A stretch of 64,000 nucleotides of DNA, taken from contig JAPLSA010000017.1 in NCBI GenBank assembly GCA_026398815.1, positions 372,001 to 436,000 of the forward strand. Direction: 5' to 3'. Source of the DNA: Gammaproteobacteria bacterium (GTDB lineage: Bacteria; Pseudomonadota; Gammaproteobacteria; Nevskiales; Nevskiaceae). Shown here piece after piece: positions 21,231 through 31,011 of this stretch (its first letter is position 1; each line of letters starts with the position of its first letter). Made by a program: the position numbers and the translations under genes. The notes beneath the pieces are model-generated. The model was not told where the DNA came from, did not search any database, and saw only the letters and a program-made list of their open reading frames with translations.

Positions 21231-21527
21231 TCAGCCGCGCAGCGTCGAGAACACGATCTGCCAGAGCACCGGGATGGCGATCGTCAGCGCCACCTGGGCG
21301 GCCCAGTGCGCCGGCTTCTTCGCCTTCAGCAGCCAGCCGGCGGTACCGGCGACCAGCATCAGGGTCACGAAACAGGCGGTCAGCGTCAGGATCGCCGGCA
21401 GGCCGGCGGCGATCTTCACCGAGGCGTCCTGATAGATGGTGAACACCAGCGCCACGAAGCCGACCGCCAGGGTCAGCGCGGCACCGAAGGCAGCCAGGGA
21501 AAGGTCAAGGATCAGCAGATAGCGCAT
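21231..21527 (-). CDS. Small multi-TM membrane protein, unknown function
   Basis: 98 aa with about three hydrophobic segments. Confidence 0.6.
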   Translation of the reverse strand: MRYLLILDLSLAAFGAALTLAVGFVALVFTIYQDASVKIAAGLPAILTLTACFVTLMLVAGTAGWLLKAKKPAHWAAQVALTIAIPVLWQIVFSTLRG

Positions 21528-21539
21528 GTCGGTAAAGGG

Positions 21540-22337
21540 TCAGAGGAAACGGCGGACTTCGTCGATGAACATCTGCGGCGCGCTGTCCATCGCGCCGTGG
21601 GCCTGGCCGGGCAGCTCGACGAGGCTGCTGGCCGGTGCGGCCGCGTGGGCGGCCAGCGCCGCCGCGCGCAGCCACGGCGGGCTGACTTCACCGACCAGGA
21701 TGCGCAGCGGCATGGCCAGCCCGGCCAGCCGGTCCGGCCGCCAGGCATTGGCCGCCGTGCCTTCGCGCAGCAGGGTCGGCACCGCTTCCAGCCGCTGCTG
21801 CCAGCTGGGCACGGTCTTCATCATCGCCACCATCGCCTCGGACACGCCGATGACGCGGACGAAGAAGTATTCGAGCGCCCGCTCGTGCTCACCGGCCGCG
21901 ATCAGCGCCGCCAGCTCGGCCAGCGACTCCGGGCCGATCACGTCAAGCCCCGGTGTGGCGAAGGCCGGCTCGTAGACCAGCAACCGGGCGATGTCGGGGT
22001 TGTCGACTGCAGCGTCGAGCACGCAAAGGCCGCCGTAGGAATGGCCGAACAGCAGCACCGGCGCCCCCTGCGCCCGCCGGGCTTCGGCGACGACCGCTCG
22101 GACATCGTCGGCCTCGGCCGCGATCCGGTAGGCACCGGACGCTTCGCTGCGGCTCAGGCCGCGACCGCGACGGTCCATCATCAGCAGCGTGTAGTGCTCG
22201 GCCAGCTGCCGTTCGACCGCGACCCAGCGGCTGCGGTCGGCGGTGGCGCCGTGCACCATCACCAGCATCGGCCCCCGGCCCTTCTGTTCCCAGCCGATCC
22301 GGGTGCCGTCGGCGGACGTGCATTCGTGCAGGCTCAT
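21540..22337 (-). CDS. Alpha/beta hydrolase
   Basis: MLVMVHGATADRSRW, LLFGHSYGGLCVLDAA, GQAHGAMDSAP. Confidence 0.87.
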   Translation of the reverse strand: MSLHECTSADGTRIGWEQKGRGPMLVMVHGATADRSRWVAVERQLAEHYTLLMMDRRGRGLSRSEASGAYRIAAEADDVRAVVAEARRAQGAPVLLFGHSYGGLCVLDAAVDNPDIARLLVYEPAFATPGLDVIGPESLAELAALIAAGEHERALEYFFVRVIGVSEAMVAMMKTVPSWQQRLEAVPTLLREGTAANAWRPDRLAGLAMPLRILVGEVSPPWLRAAALAAHAAAPASSLVELPGQAHGAMDSAPQMFIDEVRRFL

Positions 22338-23179
22338 GCGCCGGCGCGCCCCTTGCCGCTGCCCACGCCGGCGCCGATCTGCCGCCCCAGCTCGGTCGCC
22401 GCGTTGGTCAGTGCCACGTCGAGCGCCTTGGTGACGGCCTGGTGGTAGGCCTTGCCGCTGGGTGACTCGGCGAACGCCACGTACTGGTCCAGATCGGCTT
22501 CGGCGACGCTTTCGTAGATGCTGGCGAACATCACCATGTAGCTGTTGCCGATCGCCTCGGTGAGCTGCGGCAGATTGACTGCGAGCTCCTTGCGGATCTT
22601 GGCGACCTCCGGCGGACGCGCGCCCAGCGTGGCGCCGGCACCGACGGCCACCCCGAGTGAGTTGTTCAGCACCAGCTGCGCACCCGAGGCGTCGGCGCCG
22701 GTCGCCTTCATCAGCGCGAGGTAGCGCTCGACGCGGCGCGGCGGCAGCCGCTCCATCAGCTGCTGGGCAGCGGCCATCTTCTCGGGATCGCTGGCCAGTT
22801 CGGTGGCACCGTTTTCCAGCGCCGTCAGCCGCTGGCCGAGCTCGGAATCGAGCCAGACCAGCGTGTCCTTCGCGGCGGCCGGCTTCAGCGCTTTGGCCAG
22901 CTCGGCATTGAAATCGATCTCGATCTGCGCCGGCCGATAGGCGACGTCGATGGCAGCAAGCAGGTTCGCCAGCTGCGCTTCGGTCAGCTTCGACGCCAGC
23001 TCGGGGTTGGTGGTGATGCCGGCACGGACCGACGGCGCAAAGTCCTTCAGCTGATCGGCCACGCCGCACTTCCGGGTGATCTCGGCTGCCGTCTCCGGAC
23101 TGATCCGGTCTGCCGCGACCGCCTGGCTCGCCACCGCCAGCAGTACTGCGCCAGCGAGCCGCTTCATCGTGATGAACAT
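22334..23179 (-). CDS. Secreted protein of unknown function
   Basis: Signal peptide MFITMKRLAGAVLLAVASQAVAA; about 280 aa helical-looking. Confidence 0.65.
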   Translation of the reverse strand: MFITMKRLAGAVLLAVASQAVAADRISPETAAEITRKCGVADQLKDFAPSVRAGITTNPELASKLTEAQLANLLAAIDVAYRPAQIEIDFNAELAKALKPAAAKDTLVWLDSELGQRLTALENGATELASDPEKMAAAQQLMERLPPRRVERYLALMKATGADASGAQLVLNNSLGVAVGAGATLGARPPEVAKIRKELAVNLPQLTEAIGNSYMVMFASIYESVAEADLDQYVAFAESPSGKAYHQAVTKALDVALTNAATELGRQIGAGVGSGKGRAGA

Positions 23180-23222
23180 GGGGTTCCCTCGTGGATGCCG
23201 GTGAATGAAGATCGGGTCGCGC

Positions 23223-25367
23223 TCAGCGGGTCTTCGGCGCGGCAAGGCCGCGATGCTCGAGCAGCGGTGCGATGTCCGGCGGGCCACCGTAGAACTGCTG
23301 GAACAGGCTCAGCACGTCGGCGCTGCGGCCACGGCTCAAGACCTTGGCGCGCAGGAAATCGCCATTGGCGCGATCCAGCCCGCCGTGGCGCTGCATCCAG
23401 CTTTCGGTATCGCGGGCCAGCACGTCGCTCCAGATATAGGCGTAGTAGCCGGCCGAGTAGCCGCCGCTGAACACGTGCGCGAAGAACGGCGAGTGGTAGC
23501 GCGGATCGATCATCGGCAGCTGCAGCCCCGCCTGCTTCAGCGCCGCCTGCTCGAACGCCATCACGCCGTCCGCCGACGGTGTCTTGCCGGCCGGCAGCTG
23601 GTGCCAGTGCTGGTCGAGCACGGCGGACGCCAGGTATTCGGTGGTCTTGAAGCCCTGGTTGAAGCGGGCGGCGGCCAGCACCTTGTCGAGCAGCGCCGTC
23701 GGCAGCGGCGCGCCGGTCTGGTGATGGCGGGCGAAATGCGCCAGCACCGCCGGATCACGCGCCCACATCTCGTTGTACTGGCTCGGGTACTCGACGAAGT
23801 CGCGCGGCACCGCCGTGCCCGACAGCGACGGATAGGTCGACGCCGCGAACAGGCCATGCAGCGCGTGGCCGAACTCGTGGAACATCGTCGTCACTTCATC
23901 GAAGCTCAGCAGGGTCGGCTGGCCATCGGACGGCTTCGGCACGTTCAGCTGGTTGGCCACCACCGGCTTCAGGCCAAACAGGCGCGACGCCGTGACGTAG
24001 GAGTTCATCCACGCCCCGCCCTGCTTGGAATCACGGGCGTAGTAGTCGGCGATGAAGATGCCGAGCACGCTGCCGTCGCGGTCGAAGACGTCGTAGGTAC
24101 GAATGTCCGTGTGGTACAGCGGCAGGTCGGTGCGGCGCTTGAAGTGGATGCCGTAGAGCTGCTCGGCGGCATGGAACACGCCCTGCTCCAGCACCGTCCA
24201 GATCTCGAAGTAAGGCCGCACTTCGGCATCGTCGAACGCGTAGCGCGCCGCCCGCACGGCTTCCGCGTAGTACGGCCAGTCCCAGGGCGCGAGCCGGAAC
24301 GGCTTGCGGCCGGCCGCCTTTTCCTGGCGATCGATCAGCGCCTGGATCTCGGCCGCTTCGCGCCGGGCATTGGCGACGGCCGGCGGCGTCAAGGTCGCCA
24401 GCATGTTGTTGACGGCCTGGGCGGTGCCGGCGGTTTCGTCGGCCAGCACCCAGGCGGCGTGGTTCGGATAGCCGAGCAGCGCGGCCCGCTCGGCGCGCAG
24501 GCGGACGATGTCGGCGATCACCGGCCGGTTGTCGTTCGGTCCGCTGCTGGCGCGCGACACCGAGGCGCGATACAGCCGTTCGCGCACCGCCCGCGACTTC
24601 AGCTGCTGCAGGCCGGGCTGCAGGCTGGTGTTCTGCAGCGTGATCAGCCACTGGCCGTCCAGCCCGCGCGCCTTGGCCGCTTCGGCGGCAGCGGCGATCT
24701 GCGATGCCGAGAAGCCGTCGAGATCGGCCAGCCGGTCGACCACCAGCGCGCTGTCCCGGGTGGCCTGACGGACGTTCTGCTGGAACTGCGTGGTCAGGCT
24801 CGACAGCGTTTCGTTCAGCACCCGCAGCCGGGCTTTCTGCGTCTCGTCCAGCGCTGCGCCGGCACGCTGGAAACGGCTGTAGCTGCGCTCGAGCAGCTGG
24901 GCCGACTCCGGGTCCAGCGCCAGCGAGGCGCGCTGTGCGTACAGCGCCTGCACACGGGCGAACAGCGCCGGGTCGAGCAGGATCGCGTCGCGATGCGCGG
25001 CCAGCATCGGCGCCAACGCCTGCTGCAGCTTCTGCATCTCGGCGTTGGTGTGGGTGGCGTTGAGGTTGGAGAACACCGTCAGCGCGCGGTCCAGCAGCCC
25101 GCCGGCCCGTTCCATCGCGACGATGGTGTTGTCGAAGCTCGGCGCCTCCGGATTCGCCGCGATGGCCTGCATCTCGGCACGTTCCTCGCGCATGCCGGCT
25201 TCGATCGCCGGCTGGAAATGCGTGTTCCGGATCTGGTCGAACGGCGGGTAATGCAGCGGCAGCGGGCTTTCGGCCAGCAGCGGGTTGGCGTCCTCGGCGA
25301 CGGCTGTCGAAGCGAAGGTGGACAGCGCAAGGCCGGCAGCAACCGGCAGCAGCAGGCGGGCGTTCAT
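23223..25367 (-). CDS. M3 family oligopeptidase / dipeptidyl carboxypeptidase (exported)
   Basis: Signal peptide; MFHEFGHALHGLF zinc motif; IDPRYHSPFFAHVFSGGYSAGYYAYIWSDVLARD. Confidence 0.92.
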   Translation of the reverse strand: MNARLLLPVAAGLALSTFASTAVAEDANPLLAESPLPLHYPPFDQIRNTHFQPAIEAGMREERAEMQAIAANPEAPSFDNTIVAMERAGGLLDRALTVFSNLNATHTNAEMQKLQQALAPMLAAHRDAILLDPALFARVQALYAQRASLALDPESAQLLERSYSRFQRAGAALDETQKARLRVLNETLSSLTTQFQQNVRQATRDSALVVDRLADLDGFSASQIAAAAEAAKARGLDGQWLITLQNTSLQPGLQQLKSRAVRERLYRASVSRASSGPNDNRPVIADIVRLRAERAALLGYPNHAAWVLADETAGTAQAVNNMLATLTPPAVANARREAAEIQALIDRQEKAAGRKPFRLAPWDWPYYAEAVRAARYAFDDAEVRPYFEIWTVLEQGVFHAAEQLYGIHFKRRTDLPLYHTDIRTYDVFDRDGSVLGIFIADYYARDSKQGGAWMNSYVTASRLFGLKPVVANQLNVPKPSDGQPTLLSFDEVTTMFHEFGHALHGLFAASTYPSLSGTAVPRDFVEYPSQYNEMWARDPAVLAHFARHHQTGAPLPTALLDKVLAAARFNQGFKTTEYLASAVLDQHWHQLPAGKTPSADGVMAFEQAALKQAGLQLPMIDPRYHSPFFAHVFSGGYSAGYYAYIWSDVLARDTESWMQRHGGLDRANGDFLRAKVLSRGRSADVLSLFQQFYGGPPDIAPLLEHRGLAAPKTR

Positions 25368-25470
25368 GTCAGGCGTTCGGGGCTTGCGACGGGCCGGGCG
25401 GCACGGCGCAGCAAAAAGGGCGTGGCGCGAGTATGACCGCAGGTCCGGGCAAAGTTCTCGCGATCCGCGC

Positions 25471-26562
25471 TCAGCCGTCGGCAAACAGGTCGGGCTGCGC
25501 GGCGGCCACCGAGACGGCGTCCGGATCACCGAAATTCGACAGCCCGACGCCGACCAGCCGGTAGCGCGTCGTGTCGTCGGCCGGCAGCTTGTCGCGCAGC
25601 GCCAGCGCGATGTCGGTCAGTTCCGCACAGCTGGCCGGCGGATGGGCCGGCGTGTGGCTGCGGGTCAGGATCCGGAAATCGGCGGTCTTCAGTTTCAGCA
25701 CCACGGTGCGCGGCACGCGCGGCGTCTTGCGCGAGGCTGCCCAGGCCTTCTCGGCCAGGCTGCGGATCGCCGGCGTGGTATCGGCCAGCGGCAGGTCGTC
25801 GCGGAAGGTGTCCTCGGCCGACACCGACATCACCGGCCGGTCCGGCACCACCGGGTGATCGTCGATGCCGCGCGCCAGCGCGTACAGCCGGCGGCCGTAG
25901 CGGCCAAAACGCGCTTCCAGCGTCGGCTGGGCGAGCGCCCGCAGGTCGCCGACGGTGACCACGCCGAGTGCCGCCAGCTTGCCGTTCATGACCTTGCCGA
26001 CGCCGGGAATCTTGGCCACCGGCAGCGGCGCCAGGAAGGCGTCGACCTCGTGCGGGCGAACCACGAACTGGCCATCCGGCTAGCGCCAGTCGGACGCGAT
26101 CTTGGCGATGAACTTGTTCGGCGCGATGCCGGCCGACGCCGTCAGTTGCAGTTCGTCGCGGATCGCCGCGCGGATCGCGGTGGCCACGGCGGTGGCGCTG
26201 GGCAGGCCGGAATGGTTGGCGGTGACATCGAGATAGGCCTCGTCGAGCGACAGCGGCTCGATCAGCGCCGTGTGCCGCGCGAAGATCTCGCGCGTGGCCC
26301 GCGATACCGCCCGGTAGCGGGTGAAATCCGGCGGCACGAACACCGCGTCCGGGCACAGCCGCTCGGCGCGCAGCGCCGGCATCGCCGAGCGCACGCCGAA
26401 CTGGCGCGCCTCGTAGGACGCCGCGCAGACCACCGAGCGCTGGCCCTTCCAGGCCACCACCACCGGCCGGCCGCGCAGGCTCGGGTCGTCGCGCTGCTCG
26501 ACCGAGGCATAGAAGGCGTCCATGTCGACATGGACGATCTTGCGGACGGCCGCTCCGGTCAC
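25471..26562 (-). pseudogene. dinB: DNA polymerase IV, interrupted by an in-frame TAG at 26080-26082
   Basis: 26080..26562 ([16 protein letters not shown]...[13 protein letters not shown]) and 25471..26064 (VVRPHEVDAFLAPLPVAKIPGVGKV...) are in the same frame, separated only by one stop codon at a normally conserved Lys (..SDWR-K-PDGQF..). Confidence 0.85.
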
Positions 26563-27512
26563 GCCGGCAGCGACCGCCGCAGCGACCGCCGCAGTGCCGC
26601 CGGATCGCGCCCGACCCGCCGGCAGGCCCGCGCCGCCAGGCCATCGGTCAGCGCCGCCCGGAACAGCGGCCCCAGCGCGTTCAGGCTGCGCGCCGCTGCG
26701 GCATCGCGCAGCCGCAGCGCCGGCCCGCGCTCGATGCGGACGGCCGCCCAGTCCGGCAGCAGGGCCGCTCCGGCGCCGAGGAACAGATGCTTCGACACCC
26801 CCGATACCGGGATCGGCAGCCGGATGCCGTCCAGCACCCGCAGCACTTCGCGGGAACGGGCGCTGAAGCGCAGCTCGCCCTGCAGGTCCGCGAAATAGCG
26901 CTCGACCCCGGCGACCGACACCGGCACGCCGGTCGCCCCGAGCGCCTCGGCAACCCGGGCGTTCTCGGCGTAGTAGCGATCCTGCAAAGGCCGGGGCAGC
27001 GCCGGATTGGCATACCGCAGATAGCCGCGCAGGAAGCTCGACACCTCGGTGACGTGCACCCAGGTCAGCAGCGCCGGATCGTTGGCGTGGTAAGGCCGGC
27101 CGTCCTCGGTGACACCACGGACCCGGTCGTGAATGCCGCGCACGCGGGCGATCAGGCGCTCGGCCTCCGACACCGGCGCATAGCTGGTTCCGGCGACGAA
27201 GGCGGTGGTGCGGCGCAGCCGGCCGACCAGATCGGCGCGGAAGTTCGAGTGATCCCAGACCCCGGCCAGCGCCGCCGGATGCAGGGTCTGCAGCATCAGC
27301 GCCGCAATGCCGCCGGCCATCATTCCGGGGAAATCGCCATGCACGCGCCAGGTGACCGAGTCCGGGCCGAACAGCCCGGGATCACCGAGCGGCTGGTCGT
27401 ATTCGATGGCGAGCTTTTCGTCGCGCGGAAAGACGCCGACCACCCAGTCGCGCAGGCGCTTTTCGAGCGGGGCGGTCAGGCGCTGGCGCAGCAGGGTCAC
27501 CGGGGTCGACAT
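26559..27512 (-). CDS. DUF2236 / MpaB-like oxygenase family protein
   Basis: [58 protein letters not shown]-type motif ([15 protein letters not shown]). Confidence 0.85.
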   Translation of the reverse strand: MSTPVTLLRQRLTAPLEKRLRDWVVGVFPRDEKLAIEYDQPLGDPGLFGPDSVTWRVHGDFPGMMAGGIAALMLQTLHPAALAGVWDHSNFRADLVGRLRRTTAFVAGTSYAPVSEAERLIARVRGIHDRVRGVTEDGRPYHANDPALLTWVHVTEVSSFLRGYLRYANPALPRPLQDRYYAENARVAEALGATGVPVSVAGVERYFADLQGELRFSARSREVLRVLDGIRLPIPVSGVSKHLFLGAGAALLPDWAAVRIERGPALRLRDAAAARSLNALGPLFRAALTDGLAARACRRVGRDPAALRRSLRRSLPA

Positions 27513-27533
27513 GGCGCGGAGTCTAATCGGGCC

Positions 27534-28835
27534 TCACAGCCGCAATGCTTCGACCTGCCCGGCGTTGGCTGCCGCCAGCGCCCGGAAGCCCGGCGAAACG
27601 CGGGCGTCCTCGGCGACGCGCTGCCAGAACTGCACCGCGACGATCTGCGCGGCACGCCCCTGGGCCAGCGCGCGGCTGAGCGGCAGGCGCGGCTGGAACA
27701 GCGGATCGCGCACCTCGCCGCGCAGCGGGGCGTACAGCATCGGCAGCATGTCGTAGCTCGGCGCCAGCCGCAGCGGCCAGCGGCCATCGAAAAGCAGGCT
27801 CAAGTTGCCGAAGTGCATGTCGGTGTTGGCGATCAGCGCTCCGAACGCGGAAAGCCAGGCGATCCGGTCAGCGTCCTCGGCCGACAGCAGGCGCTGGCCG
27901 ACCAGCGCCAGCGCCGACGGATGCCAGCCGGCCCGGCCGCCGACGAACTGGTCATCGACCGCCGCCAGCGAAATCAGCCCCTGACGGCCATGAAGCCCGA
28001 TGCGATCGAAGCGCTCGACTTCGAGAAATATCCGTCCGCCGGCTTCGAAGGCCTGACTGCACGCCGCTGCGATGCCGGCGGCGCTGATGCAGTCGGCCGC
28101 CAGGCTTTCGGCGATCAGCAGGTCGCCCCAGCGGCGGCCGGACGGCGTGTCCAGCGGCTCGGAGAACTTGACCAGCACCGGTCGTGGATCGCCATCGGCA
28201 TCCGCTGTCCACGCCGTGAACTTCGGCTGCTCGCCACCCGGCGACGAACCGCCGACCTCGCCGGCCAGTGCCGCCGCCGCCAGTGCCGGGTAATCGGTGC
28301 GGCGGACGGTCTGCGGCGAAGGCCGGGCCAGGAAGCGCCGCAAGGATTCGGCGCCGACGATCAGATTGCCGACCGCGTCCTCGCCCCGCTGGGCCATCCA
28401 GTACAGCGACTGGTCGGTCGACCAGTCCGACAGCCGCGCCGGCAGGCCCAGGTCTTCAGCGCCGGTCGCCAGCGCCCGGCCGATGAAGCCCTGCGGGCGC
28501 ATGTCGTCGAGGAACCAGGGCAGATCGTCGTAGACCGCCGAGGTGCCGCCATCGAGCGGCTGGTACCAGACGCCGCCATGCAACACCGCCAGCAGGCCGA
28601 TCTCGCTGGCGCGCCCGTCGATATCGATCCGGTAGACCGGCAGATCGCCTTCGAGCGCCCGGATTGCCCGGCGCAGGCCGTAGCGCGCCGCCCGTCCCCG
28701 CCCCAGCGCGATCACCGGCGGCGTGTGACGCGCCAGCAGACGGGAAACGGTCGGCTGGCTGACGGCAAGACGCTCGGCGATCTCCGCAGCGCTGCGCGGG
28801 CCGGCCATCAGGAACGGGAACAGACGGTCTTCCAT
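27534..28835 (-). CDS. HipA family kinase with fused N-terminal HTH (YjjJ/HipH-like)
   Basis: HTH AAEIAERLAVSQPTVSRLLA; GGEQPKFTAW, LEVERFDRIG, LIANTDMHFGNLSLLFDG. Confidence 0.85.
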   Translation of the reverse strand: MEDRLFPFLMAGPRSAAEIAERLAVSQPTVSRLLARHTPPVIALGRGRAARYGLRRAIRALEGDLPVYRIDIDGRASEIGLLAVLHGGVWYQPLDGGTSAVYDDLPWFLDDMRPQGFIGRALATGAEDLGLPARLSDWSTDQSLYWMAQRGEDAVGNLIVGAESLRRFLARPSPQTVRRTDYPALAAAALAGEVGGSSPGGEQPKFTAWTADADGDPRPVLVKFSEPLDTPSGRRWGDLLIAESLAADCISAAGIAAACSQAFEAGGRIFLEVERFDRIGLHGRQGLISLAAVDDQFVGGRAGWHPSALALVGQRLLSAEDADRIAWLSAFGALIANTDMHFGNLSLLFDGRWPLRLAPSYDMLPMLYAPLRGEVRDPLFQPRLPLSRALAQGRAAQIVAVQFWQRVAEDARVSPGFRALAAANAGQVEALRL

Positions 28836-28854
28836 GCCGTCAGCATAGAAGATT

Positions 28855-28886
28855 GAATAGATAATGAATAGATTTATCGTCTATTC
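28855..28886. promoter_or_regulatory. Iterated operator: GAATAGA x2 direct plus TCTATTC inverted
   Basis: GAATAGA at 28855-28861 and 28866-28872, TCTATTC at 28880-28886, in an AT-rich patch 20-51 bp upstream of the HipA-like start. Confidence 0.5.
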
Positions 28887-28973
28887 GTGATTGTTTTTGT
28901 TCTTCTTTCCAACAAATATCGCGGCGCGATGAATTGAAAACGCCGACACGTCTGCGGCTGCGTCATGGGCCGT

Positions 28974-30986
28974 TCAGTCGGCCGCCAGGTTCTCGATCGC
29001 GACCGGTTCGAGCCGGTCTGCCGGCCGGAAGCCGAACACCCGGCCGTAGAAATACAGCTCGGCTTCCAGGCTGCGCTTGATCGCCGCGGCGGCGCGAAAG
29101 CCGTGGCCTTCGCCTTCGAACGGCACATAGGCCACTGGCCGGCCGCGCTGCTTCACGGCGTCGAACATCAGCTGCGACTGGTTCGGCGGCACCACCTTGT
29201 CGTCCAGCCCCTGGAACAGGATCACGGCGCTGTCGATCTGCGCCACTGCATGCACCGGCGAGCGCGCCTGGTACAGCGCCTTCGCCTCCGGATACGGGCC
29301 GATCAGGCTGTCGAGATAGCGCGACTCGAACTTGTGGGTGTCGCGGGCCAGCACTTCCAGATCGCCGACGCCGTAATAGCTGGCGCCGGCCTTGAACACT
29401 CCGGGCCGGAAGGCCAGCGCGCCGAGCGTGGTGTAGCCGCCGGCGCTGCCGCCACGGATCGCCAGCCGGGCGCCGTCGACCAGCCCCTGCGCGACCAGGT
29501 ACTGCGCGGCGTTGACGCAGTCATCGATGTCGACCACGCCCCAGCGGCCATTGAGCCGGCGCCGGTAATCGCGGCCGTAGCCCGACGAGCCGCCGTAGTT
29601 GACGTCGACCACGGCGAAGCCGCGCGAGGTCCAGAACTGGATCGTCGGGTTGAACGTGGGTGTCGCCTGGCTGGTCGGGCCGCCGTGGCTGAGCACGATC
29701 AGCGGCGGCTTTTCGCCTTTCGGCCCGGCAAACGCGCGGTTGGTCGCCGGGTAGAAGAAGGCATGGGCGCTCAGGCCGTCGGTGGTCGGAAAGACAATCG
29801 GCTGGGCGCTCGACAGATCGCCCGGATCGACCTTGAGGCTGCTACCGCGACGCAGGATCTCGAACTGGCCGGTCTTCAGTTCCAGCCGCACCAGCGAGCG
29901 CGCCTCGGCCGGCGAGCCGCCGAGAAAAGCGATGAAGCCATCGCCGACCTGCAGCTCCTTGATCTCGCGGAACGGCGTGGCGATCTCGCGCTGATGGCCG
30001 GTCTTCGGATCGATCGCGACCAGGCTGGCAACGCCATTGCGGATCGGCGCGGCGATGATCAAACCATCCGCCGTGAAGCCGTAGCGGCGCATGCCGAATT
30101 CCCACTGCGGCTCGCCGAATTCGGCCTCCGCTTTCAGGATCAGCCGGGTCTTGCCGGCGCGCCAGCCGTAAAGGTTCCACCAGCCGCTGCGATCGGAGGC
30201 GAACACCAGCTCGCCATCCGGCGACCAGGCCGGCTGGAACACCGATTCGTCGGCCCCGCCGGCCACCGTGACCACGCCGGTGAGGAAGCCGTCGTCATCG
30301 AAGCGGCCGACCGACAAGGTCGTGCCATCCCAGGGCATGTTCGGATGCCGCCACGACAGCCAGGCGAGCTGCCGGCCGTCGGGGCTGAGCTTCGGCGACG
30401 AATAGAAATCGGCACCCGAGGCCAGGGTACGGATGGTGTGCTCGCCTTCCAGACCGATCGCCACCAGCGTGTTGACGGCCTCGCTGCCATCGGCCGGATG
30501 AGCTTCGCGTACCGCGATCAGTCGGGCACGCGGTGCATCGACGACGGCATCGGCGAAGCGGGCGCCGGGCTCGCCGACGAAGGTCTGCGGCGGGCCATCC
30601 GGCGGCTGCAGGTACAGCGTCTGGTCCTTGAAATTGACGAAATAGGCGATGTCGCCAGCCACCGCCACGCTGCCGCCGCCGTATTCATGGACACCGGTGC
30701 GAACGTTGAAGCCGGCCGGCGTCATCTCATCCAGCGCGCCATCGGCCCGGCGGCGCATCAGCACGTTGCGGCCGCCTTCGGCCGGCCGGCCCTCGACCCA
30801 GTAGATCGCCGGACCGTCGATCGCGACCTGGCCGAGCTTGAGGCTGTCGGCGACGATCGCGTCCGAGGTGATCGGCGACACCCAGCTGCCGTACGGGGCA
30901 ACCGTAGTTGCTGCGTTGGCGCTGCTCATTGCGAACAGCGCCAGCAGCGGAAGCGGCAGCCGCCGCAGGAAGGTTCCGACGCGCAT
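28974..30986 (-). CDS. S9 family prolyl oligopeptidase-type peptidase (exported)
   Basis: Beta-propeller N-terminus; NYGGSSGYGRDYRRRLNGRWGVVDIDDC, AIRGGSAGGYTTLGAL nucleophile, GHGF His. Confidence 0.93.
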   Translation of the reverse strand: MRVGTFLRRLPLPLLALFAMSSANAATTVAPYGSWVSPITSDAIVADSLKLGQVAIDGPAIYWVEGRPAEGGRNVLMRRRADGALDEMTPAGFNVRTGVHEYGGGSVAVAGDIAYFVNFKDQTLYLQPPDGPPQTFVGEPGARFADAVVDAPRARLIAVREAHPADGSEAVNTLVAIGLEGEHTIRTLASGADFYSSPKLSPDGRQLAWLSWRHPNMPWDGTTLSVGRFDDDGFLTGVVTVAGGADESVFQPAWSPDGELVFASDRSGWWNLYGWRAGKTRLILKAEAEFGEPQWEFGMRRYGFTADGLIIAAPIRNGVASLVAIDPKTGHQREIATPFREIKELQVGDGFIAFLGGSPAEARSLVRLELKTGQFEILRRGSSLKVDPGDLSSAQPIVFPTTDGLSAHAFFYPATNRAFAGPKGEKPPLIVLSHGGPTSQATPTFNPTIQFWTSRGFAVVDVNYGGSSGYGRDYRRRLNGRWGVVDIDDCVNAAQYLVAQGLVDGARLAIRGGSAGGYTTLGALAFRPGVFKAGASYYGVGDLEVLARDTHKFESRYLDSLIGPYPEAKALYQARSPVHAVAQIDSAVILFQGLDDKVVPPNQSQLMFDAVKQRGRPVAYVPFEGEGHGFRAAAAIKRSLEAELYFYGRVFGFRPADRLEPVAIENLAAD

Positions 30987-31011
30987 GCCACCGCCTCCCG
31001 GTTCACGGCCG

